The notes: generated from the sequence alone by a model not told the origin. A stretch of 64,000 nucleotides of DNA from Gaiellasilicea sp963802765 (GCA_963802765.1 CAWDJZ010000017.1:62001-126000), one strand, 5' to 3'. Counted from the first letter of the stretch, positions 46,524 to 55,274 are shown. Numbers and translations are program-made.

Positions 46524-47501
46524 TCAGCGGCCGGCCAGCTGGGAGGCCACGCCGGCGGGAAACGGATCGGCGGCCTCCGTCCACCATTGCGGCTGCGAAT
46601 CCGCCGCCCAGGCGTCGAAGATCATGCGCAGGGCCGCGACCCGCTCCGGATCCAGCGCGGCGGCCTCCTCGGCGCTCGCAAAACCCGTGAGCCAATACGG
46701 GAGGAACGGCGCGAGCGCCGCATTCATCGCCGCGGCGAGCGGCTCGCGCGTCTCACGCCAGCTGTCGACCTCGACCGCGAACTCGACCTCGCCTGCGCGC
46801 GTCCAGCCGGCCGCCGCCAGGTCATCCGCGACCTCGCGGCCGTTCGGCAGGCTCGCCTCGAACGTCGCTCCGCGAGGCGGTGACGGCGTCGCCGCCGAGG
46901 CGCCTCCTCGGGCGCACTCGTGCGCGAACTCGCGGATCGCGTCGAGTCCCTCCTTGGGGTCGGCGAAGACAGGCCGCGTCGCCGCGCGGCCACGCGACTC
47001 CTGGACGACGAGGTACGGCGTCCCGTCGAGCGAACCGAGCGTCTCCCGGTGCGCATCGTTGCCGACGATCCCGAGGAGCGGCATCTCCGCCGCCCATGCC
47101 CTGCCATGGCTCTCGGAGATCAGCTCGCCGCCGGCCCGTAGTCGCAGGCCGGGGACATACGTGTGCGAGAGGAATCCGTCCACGCCGCCGCGGGCGTGGT
47201 AGCCGAGCTGGAACATCGCATCGACGCCGTGCTCCCGCAGGTCGTAGACGTTCCACGTCGCAAGGCGCGCGCCCGCGGGCAGCGACTCCGGCGAAACGTT
47301 GACCGTGTTGCCGGAACCGTGATTGTCGAGGACGACGAGCTCGGACGCGCCGGCGGCGAGCAGCCCCTCGCAGGCGGCAGCAACATCGGCTTCGAGCCGC
47401 GGCTTCCCCGTGGCCCAGTACTCCGGCAGAGCGGCGAAGATCTCGCGGACGCCGCGCAGTTGCGACGCACCCTCCATGTCGACGCTCACCGCCACGCGCA
47501 C
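46524..47501 (-). CDS. M55-family D-aminopeptidase (DppA-like)
   Basis: Zinc aminopeptidase of the DppA family, cytosolic decamer acting on D-amino-acid peptides in Bacillus. The 325 aa product keeps the metal ligands: DMEG with Asp8 and Glu10, DNHGSG (His61), GYHARGG (His102) and LSHTY (His113). The C-terminal half is longer than DppA (274 aa) and contains FAVEVDSWRETREPL. The GTG at 47501 starts MRVAVSVDMEG, matching the family's N-terminus. It may recycle cell-wall peptides (inference). Confidence 0.9.
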   Translation of the reverse strand: MRVAVSVDMEGASQLRGVREIFAALPEYWATGKPRLEADVAAACEGLLAAGASELVVLDNHGSGNTVNVSPESLPAGARLATWNVYDLREHGVDAMFQLGYHARGGVDGFLSHTYVPGLRLRAGGELISESHGRAWAAEMPLLGIVGNDAHRETLGSLDGTPYLVVQESRGRAATRPVFADPKEGLDAIREFAHECARGGASAATPSPPRGATFEASLPNGREVADDLAAAGWTRAGEVEFAVEVDSWRETREPLAAAMNAALAPFLPYWLTGFASAEEAAALDPERVAALRMIFDAWAADSQPQWWTEAADPFPAGVASQLAGR

Positions 47502-47546
47502 GCGCGGATCCTAGACCCGGCGGCCGCCGCGCGGCCGGACGTCGAC

Positions 47547-47642
47547 CTAGCGGCGGGGCTCGTCGAGCCGTGAGTCCGCGCCGTGGTAGACGGCGAGCGG
47601 GCCGACGAGGAGAAGGAAGAGAAGAAAGACCAGGTACGTCAT
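47547..47642 (-). CDS. 31-residue single-pass membrane protein
   Basis: A small ORF from ATG 47642 to TAG 47547 encoding MTYLVFLLFLLLVGPLAV then a polar end YHGADSRLDEPRR. One hydrophobic helix with a short charged C-terminus is the form of known small membrane regulators and toxin-like peptides. Leucine and phenylalanine codons CTT and TTT are used, unlike neighbouring genes. No good ribosome site is seen. It is divergent from lysR across 44 bases that hold a LysR-type dyad, which is the main reason to take it seriously. Confidence 0.5.
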   Translation of the reverse strand: MTYLVFLLFLLLVGPLAVYHGADSRLDEPRR

Positions 47643-47659
47643 GCGCACATCATCGCGCG

Positions 47660-47678
47660 CTTGCTCCATAAGGGCAAG
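47660..47678. promoter_or_regulatory. LysR-type operator (T-N11-A dyad)
   Basis: CTTGCTC-CATAA-GGGCAAG, arms matching at six of seven positions, with T and A eleven bases apart in the inner TTGC/GCAA. This is the classical LysR-family site. It sits in the 44-base gap between the 31-residue ORF and lysR, so one protein could control both directions. Confidence 0.6.
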
Positions 47679-47701
47679 TCGAGGTAGTGTTCGAGTCGAT
47701 C

Positions 47702-48646
47702 ATGGAACCTGATCGTTGGCTCGGCGTCGAGGTGCGCCACTTCGCGGCGCTGGACGCGGTCGCGCGCGAGGGCTCCTTCGGCCGCGCCGCCGAGTCGCTT
47801 GGCTACACGCAGTCCGCGATCAGCCAGCAGATCCAGACGCTCGAGCGGCTCGTCGGCGAGCGGCTGCTCGAGCGGCCGGGCGGCCCCCGCGCCGTCTCGC
47901 TCACCGAGGCGGGCCGGCTTCTGCTCCGACACGCGGAGGCGATCGTCGCGCGGCTGCACGCGGCCCAGGCGGACATGGCCGCACTCGCGAGCGGCGAGGG
48001 AGGCCGGCTCCGAGTCGGGACGTTCCAGAGCGTCGGCGCGCGCGTGCTTCCGGCGGTGATGCGCCGCTTCGCGACCGCGTGGCCGCACGTCACGGTCGAG
48101 CTGACGGAGTCAGCGTCGGACGAGGAGCTCCTCCGGCTCGTCGAGCGCGGCGAGCTCGACCTCACGTTCGCGATGCCGCCGCTCCTCGAGGGCCCGTTCG
48201 ACGCGCTCGAGCTGCTCGCCGACCCCTACGTCCTGCTCGTCCCGGCGGAGCACGAGCTCGCCGGCCTCTCCAGCGCAAGCCTGGCGGACGTCGGCGAACT
48301 GACGCTGATCGGGAACCGCGCCTGCCGGAGCACCTTGCTCGCCGAGGGCGAGCTCGCACAGCGGGGCGTCGGCGTCGACATCGCGTTCCGCTCCGACGAC
48401 AACGGCACCGTGCAGGGGCTCGTCGGGGCCGGCTTCGGCGTCGCGCTCGTGCCGCTGCTTGCCACCGACCCGAAGGACGAGCGCGTGCGTGTTCTCGAGC
48501 TCGATCCGGAGATCCCGCCGCGAAGGATCGCGCTCGCGTGGCACCGCGACCGGCACCGCTCCCCAGCCGGACGCGCGTTCGCCGCGGTCGCCGCCGAGGT
48601 CTGCACGGACGTCGCGGCGTCGCTCACGCCTCTACCCGCCTGGTAA
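47702..48646 (+). CDS. LysR-family transcriptional regulator
   Basis: The 314 aa product has the N-terminal winged helix (VRHFAALDAVAREGSFGRAA, ESLGYTQSAISQQIQTLERL, ERPGGPRAVSLTEAGRLLLR) and the effector-binding domain (LRVGTFQSVGARVLPAVMRR, GELDLTFAMPP, VGAGFGVALVPLLA). ATG 47702 fits the family's usual N-terminus; GTG 47687 with GAGGT just before it is also possible. The ligand is unknown. Its 3' end overlaps the convergent ASCH-like gene by 23 bases. Confidence 0.93.
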   Translation: MEPDRWLGVEVRHFAALDAVAREGSFGRAAESLGYTQSAISQQIQTLERLVGERLLERPGGPRAVSLTEAGRLLLRHAEAIVARLHAAQADMAALASGEGGRLRVGTFQSVGARVLPAVMRRFATAWPHVTVELTESASDEELLRLVERGELDLTFAMPPLLEGPFDALELLADPYVLLVPAEHELAGLSSASLADVGELTLIGNRACRSTLLAEGELAQRGVGVDIAFRSDDNGTVQGLVGAGFGVALVPLLATDPKDERVRVLELDPEIPPRRIALAWHRDRHRSPAGRAFAAVAAEVCTDVAASLTPLPAW

Positions 48647-49004
48647 TCGCGTCCCGCGCCGCCTCGAACTGCTCGGCGCTGAGACGGATGTACGAGTGGC
48701 GCCAGATCGAGCTCGGGAAGATGCCGACCTCCTCCGCCGGAATCGAGCGGTCGAGGTCGTCGAGCGCGACGAGCGGGCGGATGCCGAACGACCAACGCCA
48801 GCGCTGCCGCTCCGGGTCCTCCTCCGGATCCGACGTTACCTCGACCACGGCGTACACCGCCTGCCAGACGCTTGCGTAGCAGATCGCAAGATCGCCCTTC
48901 GCCACGGTGGGACGGCGCGTGGACGCGTGGCGCTCGAGGGTGAAGCCGGTCTGCGGCAGCGGCCGGTCGCCCCGGCCCCGGACGAGCAGCCAGTGACCGC
49001 TCAG
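48624..49004 (-). CDS. ASCH/EVE-like small protein, function unknown
   Basis: The 126 aa product begins SGHWLLVRGRGDRPLPQTG and contains KGDLAICYASVWQAVYAVVE, then WRWSFGIRPLVALDDLDRSI and FPSSIWRHSYIRLSAEQFEA. The GDLAICYAS / VVEVTSDP arrangement with a late HSYIRL is like EVE/PUA-fold proteins that recognise modified bases, an assignment made from memory of the pattern. No ATG, GTG or TTG precedes the conserved start; a CTG at 49004 forms CTGA with the thiolase stop and is the best start. A later GTG (GVAKGDLA region) would cut the fold. Confidence 0.6.
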   Translation of the reverse strand: MSGHWLLVRGRGDRPLPQTGFTLERHASTRRPTVAKGDLAICYASVWQAVYAVVEVTSDPEEDPERQRWRWSFGIRPLVALDDLDRSIPAEEVGIFPSSIWRHSYIRLSAEQFEAARDAITRRVEA

Positions 49005-50152
49005 ACGCGCTCGACGACGGCGGCGATCGCCTGGCCGAACCCGATGCACATGCAGGCGATCCCGTAGCGCGCCTCGCGGCGCTCGAGCTCGTTCAGCAGC
49101 GTCGCGGTCACCCGGGCGCCGGTCGCTCCGAGTGGATGGCCGAGCGAGATCCCGCCGCCGTTCGGGTTGATGTCGTCGAAGCGGTCCTCGAGGCCCGCGT
49201 CGTGCGCGAACTGGAGCACGACCGACGCGAACGCCTCGTTCACTTCGACCACCGCGATGTCGTCCCAGCTGAGCCCGGCCTTCTCGAGGGCCTTGCGGCA
49301 CGCCTCCGGATTGCCGTGCAGCATCCGGTAGGGGTCGACTCCGGAGAGCCCGAACGAGACGAACCGGGCGCGTGGCTCGAGCCCGAGCCGGCTCGCGGCC
49401 ACTTCGCTCGTCACGAGCACGGCCGCGGCGCCGTCGACGATCTGGCTCGAGCTCCCGGCGGTGACGACGCCGTCGGGGAGGAACGCGGGCTGGAGCGAGG
49501 CGAGCTTCTCGGCCGACGTGTCGCGCCGCGGCGCCTCGTCCACGGCGAAGAGCACAGCGGCGCCCGCGGCCGAGACCTCCACCGGGACGATCTCGTTCTC
49601 GAAGCGGCCTTCGTCGATGGCGGCGAGCGCGCGGCGATGCGACTCGAGCGAGTAGGCGTCGAGCGCCTCGCGGGAGAGGTTCCATTCGGACGCGAGCGCT
49701 TCGGCCGAGATCCCCTGTGGGACGATCTGCCAGCGCTCGTGCAGCTTGTCGGAGAGGTCGCCGCCGTTCGAGCCCATCGGCACCCGCGACATCATCTCGA
49801 CGCCCGCCGAGACGACCACGTCGAGCTGGCCGGACCAGACCGCGGCCGCCGCGTTGAAGTTCGTCTGCATCGACGAGCCGCACTGCCGGTCGACGGTGGT
49901 GCCGCAGACCGTCTCCGGCCAGCCGGCGACCATCGGGGCCATGCGCCCGATGTTCCAGCCCTGCTCGCCGATCTGTGTCACGCAGCCCATCTGGATGTCC
50001 TCGACCTCGGCCGGGTCGAGGTCGTGTCGCGCGACGAGCCCGTTCAGTACCTGTGCGGCGAGCTCGTCGCCGCGAGTCCCCGCGAGGGAGCCGTTCCGCC
50101 GCCCGATCGGGCTGCGGACAGCGTCGACGATGTAGGCGTCGCTGCGTGTCAC
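49001..50152 (-). CDS. Acetyl-CoA C-acyltransferase (thiolase)
   Basis: Thiolase for acetoacetyl-CoA or 3-ketoacyl-CoA cleavage or synthesis. The 383 aa product has Cys91 in DRQCGSSMQ, VSAGVEMMSRVPMGS, VEVNEAFASV, the catalytic His in GGGISLGHPLGATGARV and the second Cys in MCIGFGQAIA. The N-terminus YIVDAVRSPIGRRNGSLAG is typical. The GTG at 50152 is divergent from the PQQ-type gene by 32 bases. The subgroup (fatty-acid or steroid degradation) cannot be fixed. Confidence 0.94.
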   Translation of the reverse strand: MTRSDAYIVDAVRSPIGRRNGSLAGTRGDELAAQVLNGLVARHDLDPAEVEDIQMGCVTQIGEQGWNIGRMAPMVAGWPETVCGTTVDRQCGSSMQTNFNAAAAVWSGQLDVVVSAGVEMMSRVPMGSNGGDLSDKLHERWQIVPQGISAEALASEWNLSREALDAYSLESHRRALAAIDEGRFENEIVPVEVSAAGAAVLFAVDEAPRRDTSAEKLASLQPAFLPDGVVTAGSSSQIVDGAAAVLVTSEVAASRLGLEPRARFVSFGLSGVDPYRMLHGNPEACRKALEKAGLSWDDIAVVEVNEAFASVVLQFAHDAGLEDRFDDINPNGGGISLGHPLGATGARVTATLLNELERREARYGIACMCIGFGQAIAAVVERV

Positions 50153-50184
50153 GCTGCGAATGTAGCGCGTAGGCTGCTGTCGAG

Positions 50185-51972
50185 GTGCGCACGCTCGCCG
50201 CCGCCGCGCTCACCGCCGCCGCCGCCCTCGCCGTCGCGGCTCCTGCTGCCGCCGTGCCGCAGCTCGTCCGGATCGCGACGGCCACGGAGCCCGTCCACAT
50301 CGCCGCTGCCCCGGGCGACTCGTCGGGTCTCTACATCGTCGAGAAGGCGGGCAACGTCCGCGTCTTCCGGGACGGCGTCTTGCAGCCGTTGCCGTTCCTG
50401 CAGCTCTCGGGTCTCTTCGCCGAGGGTGAGGGCGGCCTGCTCTCGATCGCCTTCGCCCCCGACTATTCGACCTCCGGTCTCCTCTACACGTACGCGAGCA
50501 CCACCGACCTCCAGATCGAGATCGCCGAGTACCGGCGTTCCGCCGCCGATCCGAACCGCGCCGACCCGGCCAGCCGGCGACTCCTGCTCCGCATCCCGCA
50601 TCCCGGCCAGACGAACCACTGGGGCGGTCAGCTCCAGTTCGGGCCTGACGGCTTTCTCTACGCCGGCACCGGTGACGGCGGCGGCGGCAACGACCCAGCC
50701 GAGAACGCCGAGAACCTCGGCAGCCTGCTCGGCAAGCTCCTCCGCATCGACCCGCGCGGCGGTGTGCCCTATGCGATCCCACCGGGCAATCCCTTCGTTG
50801 GCGTCGCAGGCGTGCAGCCGGAGATCTGGGCCTTCGGCCTCCGCAACCCCTGGCGTTTCTCATTCGACCGCGCGACCGGCGACCTCGCGCTCGCCGATGT
50901 CGGCCAGGGCGCCTGGGAGGAGGTCGACTTCGCGCCTCGCGGGCAGGGCGCGGGGGCGTTCTACGGCTGGGACGCCTTCGAGGGGACGATGCGGATCCCG
51001 TCGGAGCCGCTGCCCGGCGCGCCACACGTGCCGCCGGTGCTCGTGCGGCCGCATTCGGAGGGCGACTGCTCGATCACGGGCGGCTACGTCGTCCGCGCGC
51101 CCGATCTGCCTTCGCTCGCCGGCCGGTACGTCCACGCGGACTTCTGCGTCGGCGTCGTGCGGTCGGCGCTGCTGCAGCCAGGCTCGGCGCAGGGCGACGC
51201 TCCAATCGGGGTGAACGTCGCCAACCCGTCGAGCTTCGGCGAGGACCTGGGCGGCTGCGTCTACGTCGTCTCGCTCCAGGGCGGCGTCTTCCGGCTGACC
51301 GAGAGCCCCGCTCCCGTCGTGCCGTGCGCGACGGCGGCACCGCCCCCGCCCCCGACGCCTCCGACTCCCGCTCCCGCCACTCCCGCTCTCGCCCCCACGC
51401 TGCCTGCGACGGCGTCTCCCGCGCCGGCACCGACCGCGGCCGACACGACGCCGCCCGAGACGACCATCGAGCGCGGCCCGGCGGCGCGCACGACGAACCG
51501 GCGCGTGACGATCGTCGCGGCCGCATCGGAGCAGGCGCGCTTCGAGTGCAGCCTGGACGGCAGCCCGTTCGCCGCGTGCGCGACTCCGTTCACAACGCCG
51601 CCGCTTACCGAAGGGCCGCATCGCCTCGACCTACGCGCCGTCGACGCGGCCGGGAACGTGGAGCCTCAGCCGGCCTCGTGGGCCTGGCGCGTGGATCTCG
51701 ACCCGCTGCGCCGCTGGGACACGGAGGTGCTGCTCGGCCGGCTTGCGCGTGCGGTGCGCTCCGGGCGACGCATCGCGGCGGCGCTCGAGCCACACGCTCC
51801 GGGGCGCATCTCCGTGCAGCTCCGGACCGTTCGAGGGCGGCTGCTGGCCGCGGACACCGCGCGGGCCGCGTCCGGCCTCCGGATCGATCTCGGCCGGGCG
51901 CGCACAGTGCGACCGGTGGTGATCACGGGACGCTTCGACCGGGTGTCGCTCACCCGCCGAATCGGGCGTTAG
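50185..51972 (+). CDS. Secreted PQQ-dependent sugar dehydrogenase-like beta-propeller with Ig-like tail
   Basis: The 595 aa product has a signal peptide (RTLAAAALTAAAALAVAAPAAA), then a soluble aldose-dehydrogenase-like propeller with LYIVEKAGNVRVFRDG, GEGGLLSIAFAPDY, HPGQTNHWGGQLQFGPDG with the catalytic-type His, GTGDGGGGNDP, GLRNPWRFSFDRATGDLALAD and VGQGAWEEVDF. A Pro/Ala/Thr linker (about residues 387-425) follows, then an Ig-like module TTPPETTIERGP, FECSLDGSPFAACATPFT, RAVDAAGNVEPQP. The GTG at 50185 starts the signal peptide. Exported oxidation of sugars is likely but the substrate is unknown. Confidence 0.88.
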   Translation: MRTLAAAALTAAAALAVAAPAAAVPQLVRIATATEPVHIAAAPGDSSGLYIVEKAGNVRVFRDGVLQPLPFLQLSGLFAEGEGGLLSIAFAPDYSTSGLLYTYASTTDLQIEIAEYRRSAADPNRADPASRRLLLRIPHPGQTNHWGGQLQFGPDGFLYAGTGDGGGGNDPAENAENLGSLLGKLLRIDPRGGVPYAIPPGNPFVGVAGVQPEIWAFGLRNPWRFSFDRATGDLALADVGQGAWEEVDFAPRGQGAGAFYGWDAFEGTMRIPSEPLPGAPHVPPVLVRPHSEGDCSITGGYVVRAPDLPSLAGRYVHADFCVGVVRSALLQPGSAQGDAPIGVNVANPSSFGEDLGGCVYVVSLQGGVFRLTESPAPVVPCATAAPPPPPTPPTPAPATPALAPTLPATASPAPAPTAADTTPPETTIERGPAARTTNRRVTIVAAASEQARFECSLDGSPFAACATPFTTPPLTEGPHRLDLRAVDAAGNVEPQPASWAWRVDLDPLRRWDTEVLLGRLARAVRSGRRIAAALEPHAPGRISVQLRTVRGRLLAADTARAASGLRIDLGRARTVRPVVITGRFDRVSLTRRIGR

Positions 51973-52002
51973 CGGGTTCTCGACCTCGCCTAGACTCATT
52001 GC

Positions 52003-53430
52003 ATGGCGACGACCGGAATGGAGCGCCCACTCCTCCTCGGCGGCGAGTGGGTCGAGACCGGTGACTGGGTCGAGGTGCGCTCGCCGTACTCGGGCGAGCT
52101 GATCGGCCGGGTCGCAAAAGCGGGTGCCGACGAGACGAGGCGCGCGGTCGACGCGGCCGAGGCGGCGATGCGGGAGCCGCTGCCGGCGCACAAGCGCGCC
52201 GAGATCCTCGTCCGCGTCGCGGGCCAGCTGGGACGCCGCCACGAGGAGGTGGCGCGGACGATCTCCGCCGAGGCCGGCAAGCCGCTCAAGGCGGCCCGCA
52301 TCGAAGCGTCGCGCGCGATGTCCACGTTCACGATGGCCGCAGTCGAGGCACGCAAGCTCGCGGGCGAGATGGTGCCGATGGACGCCTCGCAGGCAGGGAC
52401 CGGCAAGCTCGCGTTCACGCTGCGCCTGCCGGTCGGAGTGGTCGGGGCGATCTCCCCGTTCAACTTTCCGCTCAACCTCGTCGCGCACAAGATCGCGCCG
52501 GCGCTCGCAGCCGGGTGCGCGGTCGTGCTCAAACCCGCGTCCCAGACCCCGTTCTCGGCGCTCCTGCTCGCCGAGCTCGAGAAGGAGGCGGGACTGCCGC
52601 CGGGCTGGCTGAACGTGCTCGTCGGACCGGCCTCCGAGATCGGCGACGTCCTGGTCGAGGACGAGAGGGTCCGCGCGATCACCTTCACCGGCTCCGGCGC
52701 GGTCGGCTGGAAGCTGGCGGAACGAGCGCCGCGCAAGCGCGTCAAGCTCGAGCTCGGCAACGCCACACCCGTGCTCGTGCAGGCAGACGCCGATCTCGAC
52801 GACGCCGCGAGCAAGCTCGCGGCGAACGCGTTCTCGTTCGCCGGCCAGAGCTGCATCTCGGTCCAGCGCATCTACGTCGAACGCGACGCATACGACGACC
52901 TGCTGGCGCGCTTCCTGCCCATGGTCGAGGCGCTCGTCGTCGGCGACCCCGCGGACGAGGCGACCGACGTCGGCCCGCTGATCGACGAGGACGCGCGCGA
53001 CCGCGTGCTCGCCTGGATCGAGGAGGCGCGGGCGGCCGGGGCGGACGTTCTGACGGGCGGTGACCTCGACGGCGAGCTGGTGCGGCCGACCGTGATCGCG
53101 AACGCGGGGCCGGAGCTGAAGGTCTCGTGCGAGGAGGTCTTCGGCCCCGTCTGCACGGTGACGCCCTACGACACCCTCGACGAGGCGATCGGGCTTGCGA
53201 ACGGGACGCGCTACGGCCTTCAGGCGGGGATCTTCACGAGCAACCTCAAGACGGCGCTCGAGGGCGCCCGGCGGCTCGAGTTCGGCGGCGTCACGATCAA
53301 CGAGGCGCCCACCTTCCGCGCCGACCAGATGCCGTACGGCGGCGTCAAGGACTCCGGCAACACGCGGGAAGGCCCTGCGTACGCCGTCCGGGAGCTGACC
53401 GAAGAGCGCTTGGTCGTCCTCGATCTCTGA
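52003..53430 (+). CDS. NAD(P)-dependent aldehyde dehydrogenase family protein
   Basis: The 475 aa product follows the class I/II aldehyde dehydrogenase fold: PVGVVGAISPFNFPLNLVAH, cofactor Lys in VVLKPASQTP, ITFTGSGAVGWKL, catalytic Glu in LELGNATPVLV, nucleophile Cys in FAGQSCISVQR, and EEVFGPVCTVTPY. LELGNATPV replaces the commoner LELGGKSP, seen in a lactaldehyde/phenylacetaldehyde-like subgroup. The ATG at 52003 follows the previous gene by 30 bases on the same strand. The substrate is unknown. Confidence 0.94.
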   Translation: MATTGMERPLLLGGEWVETGDWVEVRSPYSGELIGRVAKAGADETRRAVDAAEAAMREPLPAHKRAEILVRVAGQLGRRHEEVARTISAEAGKPLKAARIEASRAMSTFTMAAVEARKLAGEMVPMDASQAGTGKLAFTLRLPVGVVGAISPFNFPLNLVAHKIAPALAAGCAVVLKPASQTPFSALLLAELEKEAGLPPGWLNVLVGPASEIGDVLVEDERVRAITFTGSGAVGWKLAERAPRKRVKLELGNATPVLVQADADLDDAASKLAANAFSFAGQSCISVQRIYVERDAYDDLLARFLPMVEALVVGDPADEATDVGPLIDEDARDRVLAWIEEARAAGADVLTGGDLDGELVRPTVIANAGPELKVSCEEVFGPVCTVTPYDTLDEAIGLANGTRYGLQAGIFTSNLKTALEGARRLEFGGVTINEAPTFRADQMPYGGVKDSGNTREGPAYAVRELTEERLVVLDL

Positions 53431-53467
53431 CCGGAAAGGCTCCGAACCGGCAAGTACACTCGCCGCC

Positions 53468-53881
53468 GTGGGGATGCTGCAACGGGTCCTGCGGAGGAAG
53501 CCGGCGGCCGACGATCAAGCCGCTCCACCTCCCCCGCCGAAACGGCGCCGCCACGCGCCGCCCCCGAGTGAGCTCCGCCGCGAGCGTCACGCCCTCCTAC
53601 GCCTGCGCGAGCAGAAGCTCCGCGACCTCGGCGGCCTCTCTCTCGAGATGTACCGGCGCGACCGGTTCCGCGAGGACCTGCTGCTCGAGCGCTGCGCGGA
53701 GCTGATCGGGCTCGAGGCGAGGATCCACGAGCTCGACGTGCTCCTCGGCTCGGCGCGACCCTCGGCCGGCTCGCCCGGACCGGCCCGCTGCGAATGCGGC
53801 GCGCCGCTGCTCTGGGGCTCGCGGTTCTGCGCCAACTGCGGACGCCCGAGCGCTTCAAGGGCGGCGGGGGGAGCGCCGTGA
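53468..53881 (+). CDS. Zinc-ribbon protein with helical core, function unknown
   Basis: The 137 aa product has a basic, proline-rich N-terminus, a helical middle (ELRRERHALLRLREQKLRDL, EMYRRDRFREDLLLERCAEL, LEARIHELDVLLG) and a C-terminal zinc ribbon CECG-9-CANC (about residues 110-124). The GTG at 53468 is chosen; an ATG at 53474 is in frame. Its TGA overlaps the next gene as GTGA, so the two are cotranslated. No family is recognised beyond the ribbon. Confidence 0.72.
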   Translation: MGMLQRVLRRKPAADDQAAPPPPPKRRRHAPPPSELRRERHALLRLREQKLRDLGGLSLEMYRRDRFREDLLLERCAELIGLEARIHELDVLLGSARPSAGSPGPARCECGAPLLWGSRFCANCGRPSASRAAGGAP

Positions 53882-54549
53882 CTGAGCCGGACCGGCTCCG
53901 CTGCCCGCGTTGCGACTCGGCCGTCCAGGCGGACCAGGAGTACTGCCTCGAGTGCGGCGTAGCGCTCGGCACTCATCCCGGGCTCGTGGATCGCGTCTCG
54001 ACCCGCTTCGCGCGGCGGCACGCGTGGGCCGGCACCTGGATCGTCCCGGCACTGCTGGCGCTGGTGGTGGCCGCACTCGGCACGGGCGCCGCGATCGCGA
54101 TCTCGGGCAGCGCGGCCGCGCCGACCGCGGTCTCAGTGGCCACCGGCGGGAACCTCACCGTCACCGAGACCGCCTCGACCTTGACGGCGCCCGAGCCGAC
54201 CGGGCCGTCCCGGACGACGAAAGGGCCCCCGGCTGCAGCGCCGACGGCGACGCCGGCGCGGATCCCCGCGGCGGTCACATGGCCGCGGGGACGGCGCGGC
54301 TGGACGATCGTGCTCCTCTCGATGCCGCAGGCGAACGGCCGCGCCGCGGCCGGCGACGAGGCAGCCGAGGCGCGAGAGGGAGGGCTGCGCCGGGTCGGTG
54401 TGCTCGACTCCTCCCGTTACGCGAGCCTGCACCCAGGCTATTACGTGATCTTCCACGGGATCTTCGACTCCGAGGTCGAGGCGGCCAGCGCACTCCAGCG
54501 CGCCAGGGCCGTCGTCCCCGGCGCCTACCCCCGCGAAATCATCCCGTAG
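53878..54549 (+). CDS. Membrane-anchored protein with N-terminal zinc ribbon and C-terminal SPOR-like domain
   Basis: The 223 aa product begins with a zinc ribbon CPRC-11-CLEC (about residues 9-25), then a membrane helix WIVPALLALVVAALGTGAAI (about 53-72), a Thr/Ala/Pro-rich linker and a C-terminal globular region resembling a SPOR domain: GWTIVLLSMPQANGRAAA, RVGVLDSSRYASLHPGYYVI, FDSEVEAASALQRARAVVPG. SPOR domains bind denuded septal peptidoglycan, so the outside part may act at the cell wall (inference). The GTG at 53878 overlaps the previous stop as GTGA. Confidence 0.72.
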   Translation: MTEPDRLRCPRCDSAVQADQEYCLECGVALGTHPGLVDRVSTRFARRHAWAGTWIVPALLALVVAALGTGAAIAISGSAAAPTAVSVATGGNLTVTETASTLTAPEPTGPSRTTKGPPAAAPTATPARIPAAVTWPRGRRGWTIVLLSMPQANGRAAAGDEAAEAREGGLRRVGVLDSSRYASLHPGYYVIFHGIFDSEVEAASALQRARAVVPGAYPREIIP

Positions 54550-54688
54550 GCTCTATGAGCTGGTTGCGGCCGCGACAGCGGAGAGGCTCTTCAGGGACGT
54601 CTTGCGCGGAAGAGGTGTGAAGTTCGAGACGACCGGACATAGGCCGCCGTAGCGGACGATTTCACGGGCATCGCAGCTCTGAGCCTGA

Positions 54689-54734
54689 CAACTTTTGTAA
54701 TCCACTTTGTAACAACGCCCGGAGTCCGTATACT
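54689..54734 (+). promoter_or_regulatory. Promoter with tandem TTTGTAA repeats upstream of 54796 gene
   Basis: In an AT-rich patch, ACTTTTGTAA and ACTTTGTAAC repeat directly about 14 bases apart. The second contains TTGTAA (54707-54712), 16 bases before TATACT (54729-54734), a good -35/-10 pair for the 54796 gene. The repeats could be the site of an unknown regulator. Elsewhere in the 246-base gap 54550-54795 I see nothing else. Confidence 0.6.
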
Positions 54735-54795
54735 CGGGGTCAACGAGTCCGGCCAAGATCGCTTTTCGGCCTGCCCAAGGGACAGACAGGGAGCC

Positions 54796-55257
54796 ATGAC
54801 CGTTCAGATGGAAGCCCAGCAGCTGCAGCTGCAGACGTGCATGTATCAGTATTCGCGCGCGATCTACCGCTCGATCAAGGACTTGATCGATCCCTACGCG
54901 AAGCCGGCGGTCCAGCTCGAGTCCCGGCGCACCGTGCTGGAGCAGTGCGAGCAGACGATGGAGCGGCTCGCCGCCGACCCCCACTACTTCGCAAAGCCTG
55001 ACCGGGCGCTCTTCCAGGACATTCGCCGGTTCTTCCCGATCACGGCTCAGGCACAGGTCGCTTGGGCGGTGAAGGAGGGCGTCGGGGCGGCGGTCGGTTT
55101 CATCGAGGAGCAACTCGAGGCCGGGGCCCTCGACGGAGGTGTAGCCCGTTGCCGCGCCACGACCCGCAAGGGCAAGCCGTGCCAGCGCACGCCCCTCCCC
55201 GAACGCGACTACTGCCCCTCGCACCAACACCTCGAGCGTTCGCTCGCCGCTGCCTGA
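54796..55257 (+). CDS. Hypothetical protein with C-terminal Cys/His zinc-binding motif
   Basis: The 153 aa product is helical through most of its length (MYQYSRAIYRSIKDLIDPYA, ESRRTVLEQCEQTMERLAAD, FFPITAQAQVAWAVKEGVGA) and ends with CRATTRKGKPCQRTPLPERD followed by YCPSHQ, a C-x8-9-C-x8-9-C-x2-H pattern found in small zinc-binding tails of unknown role. The ATG at 54796 has GGGAG 6 bases before it and a clear promoter upstream, so it is its own transcription unit. I do not recognise the family. Confidence 0.75.
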   Translation: MTVQMEAQQLQLQTCMYQYSRAIYRSIKDLIDPYAKPAVQLESRRTVLEQCEQTMERLAADPHYFAKPDRALFQDIRRFFPITAQAQVAWAVKEGVGAAVGFIEEQLEAGALDGGVARCRATTRKGKPCQRTPLPERDYCPSHQHLERSLAAA

Positions 55258-55274
55258 CGCCCACTGGCCGCTCG

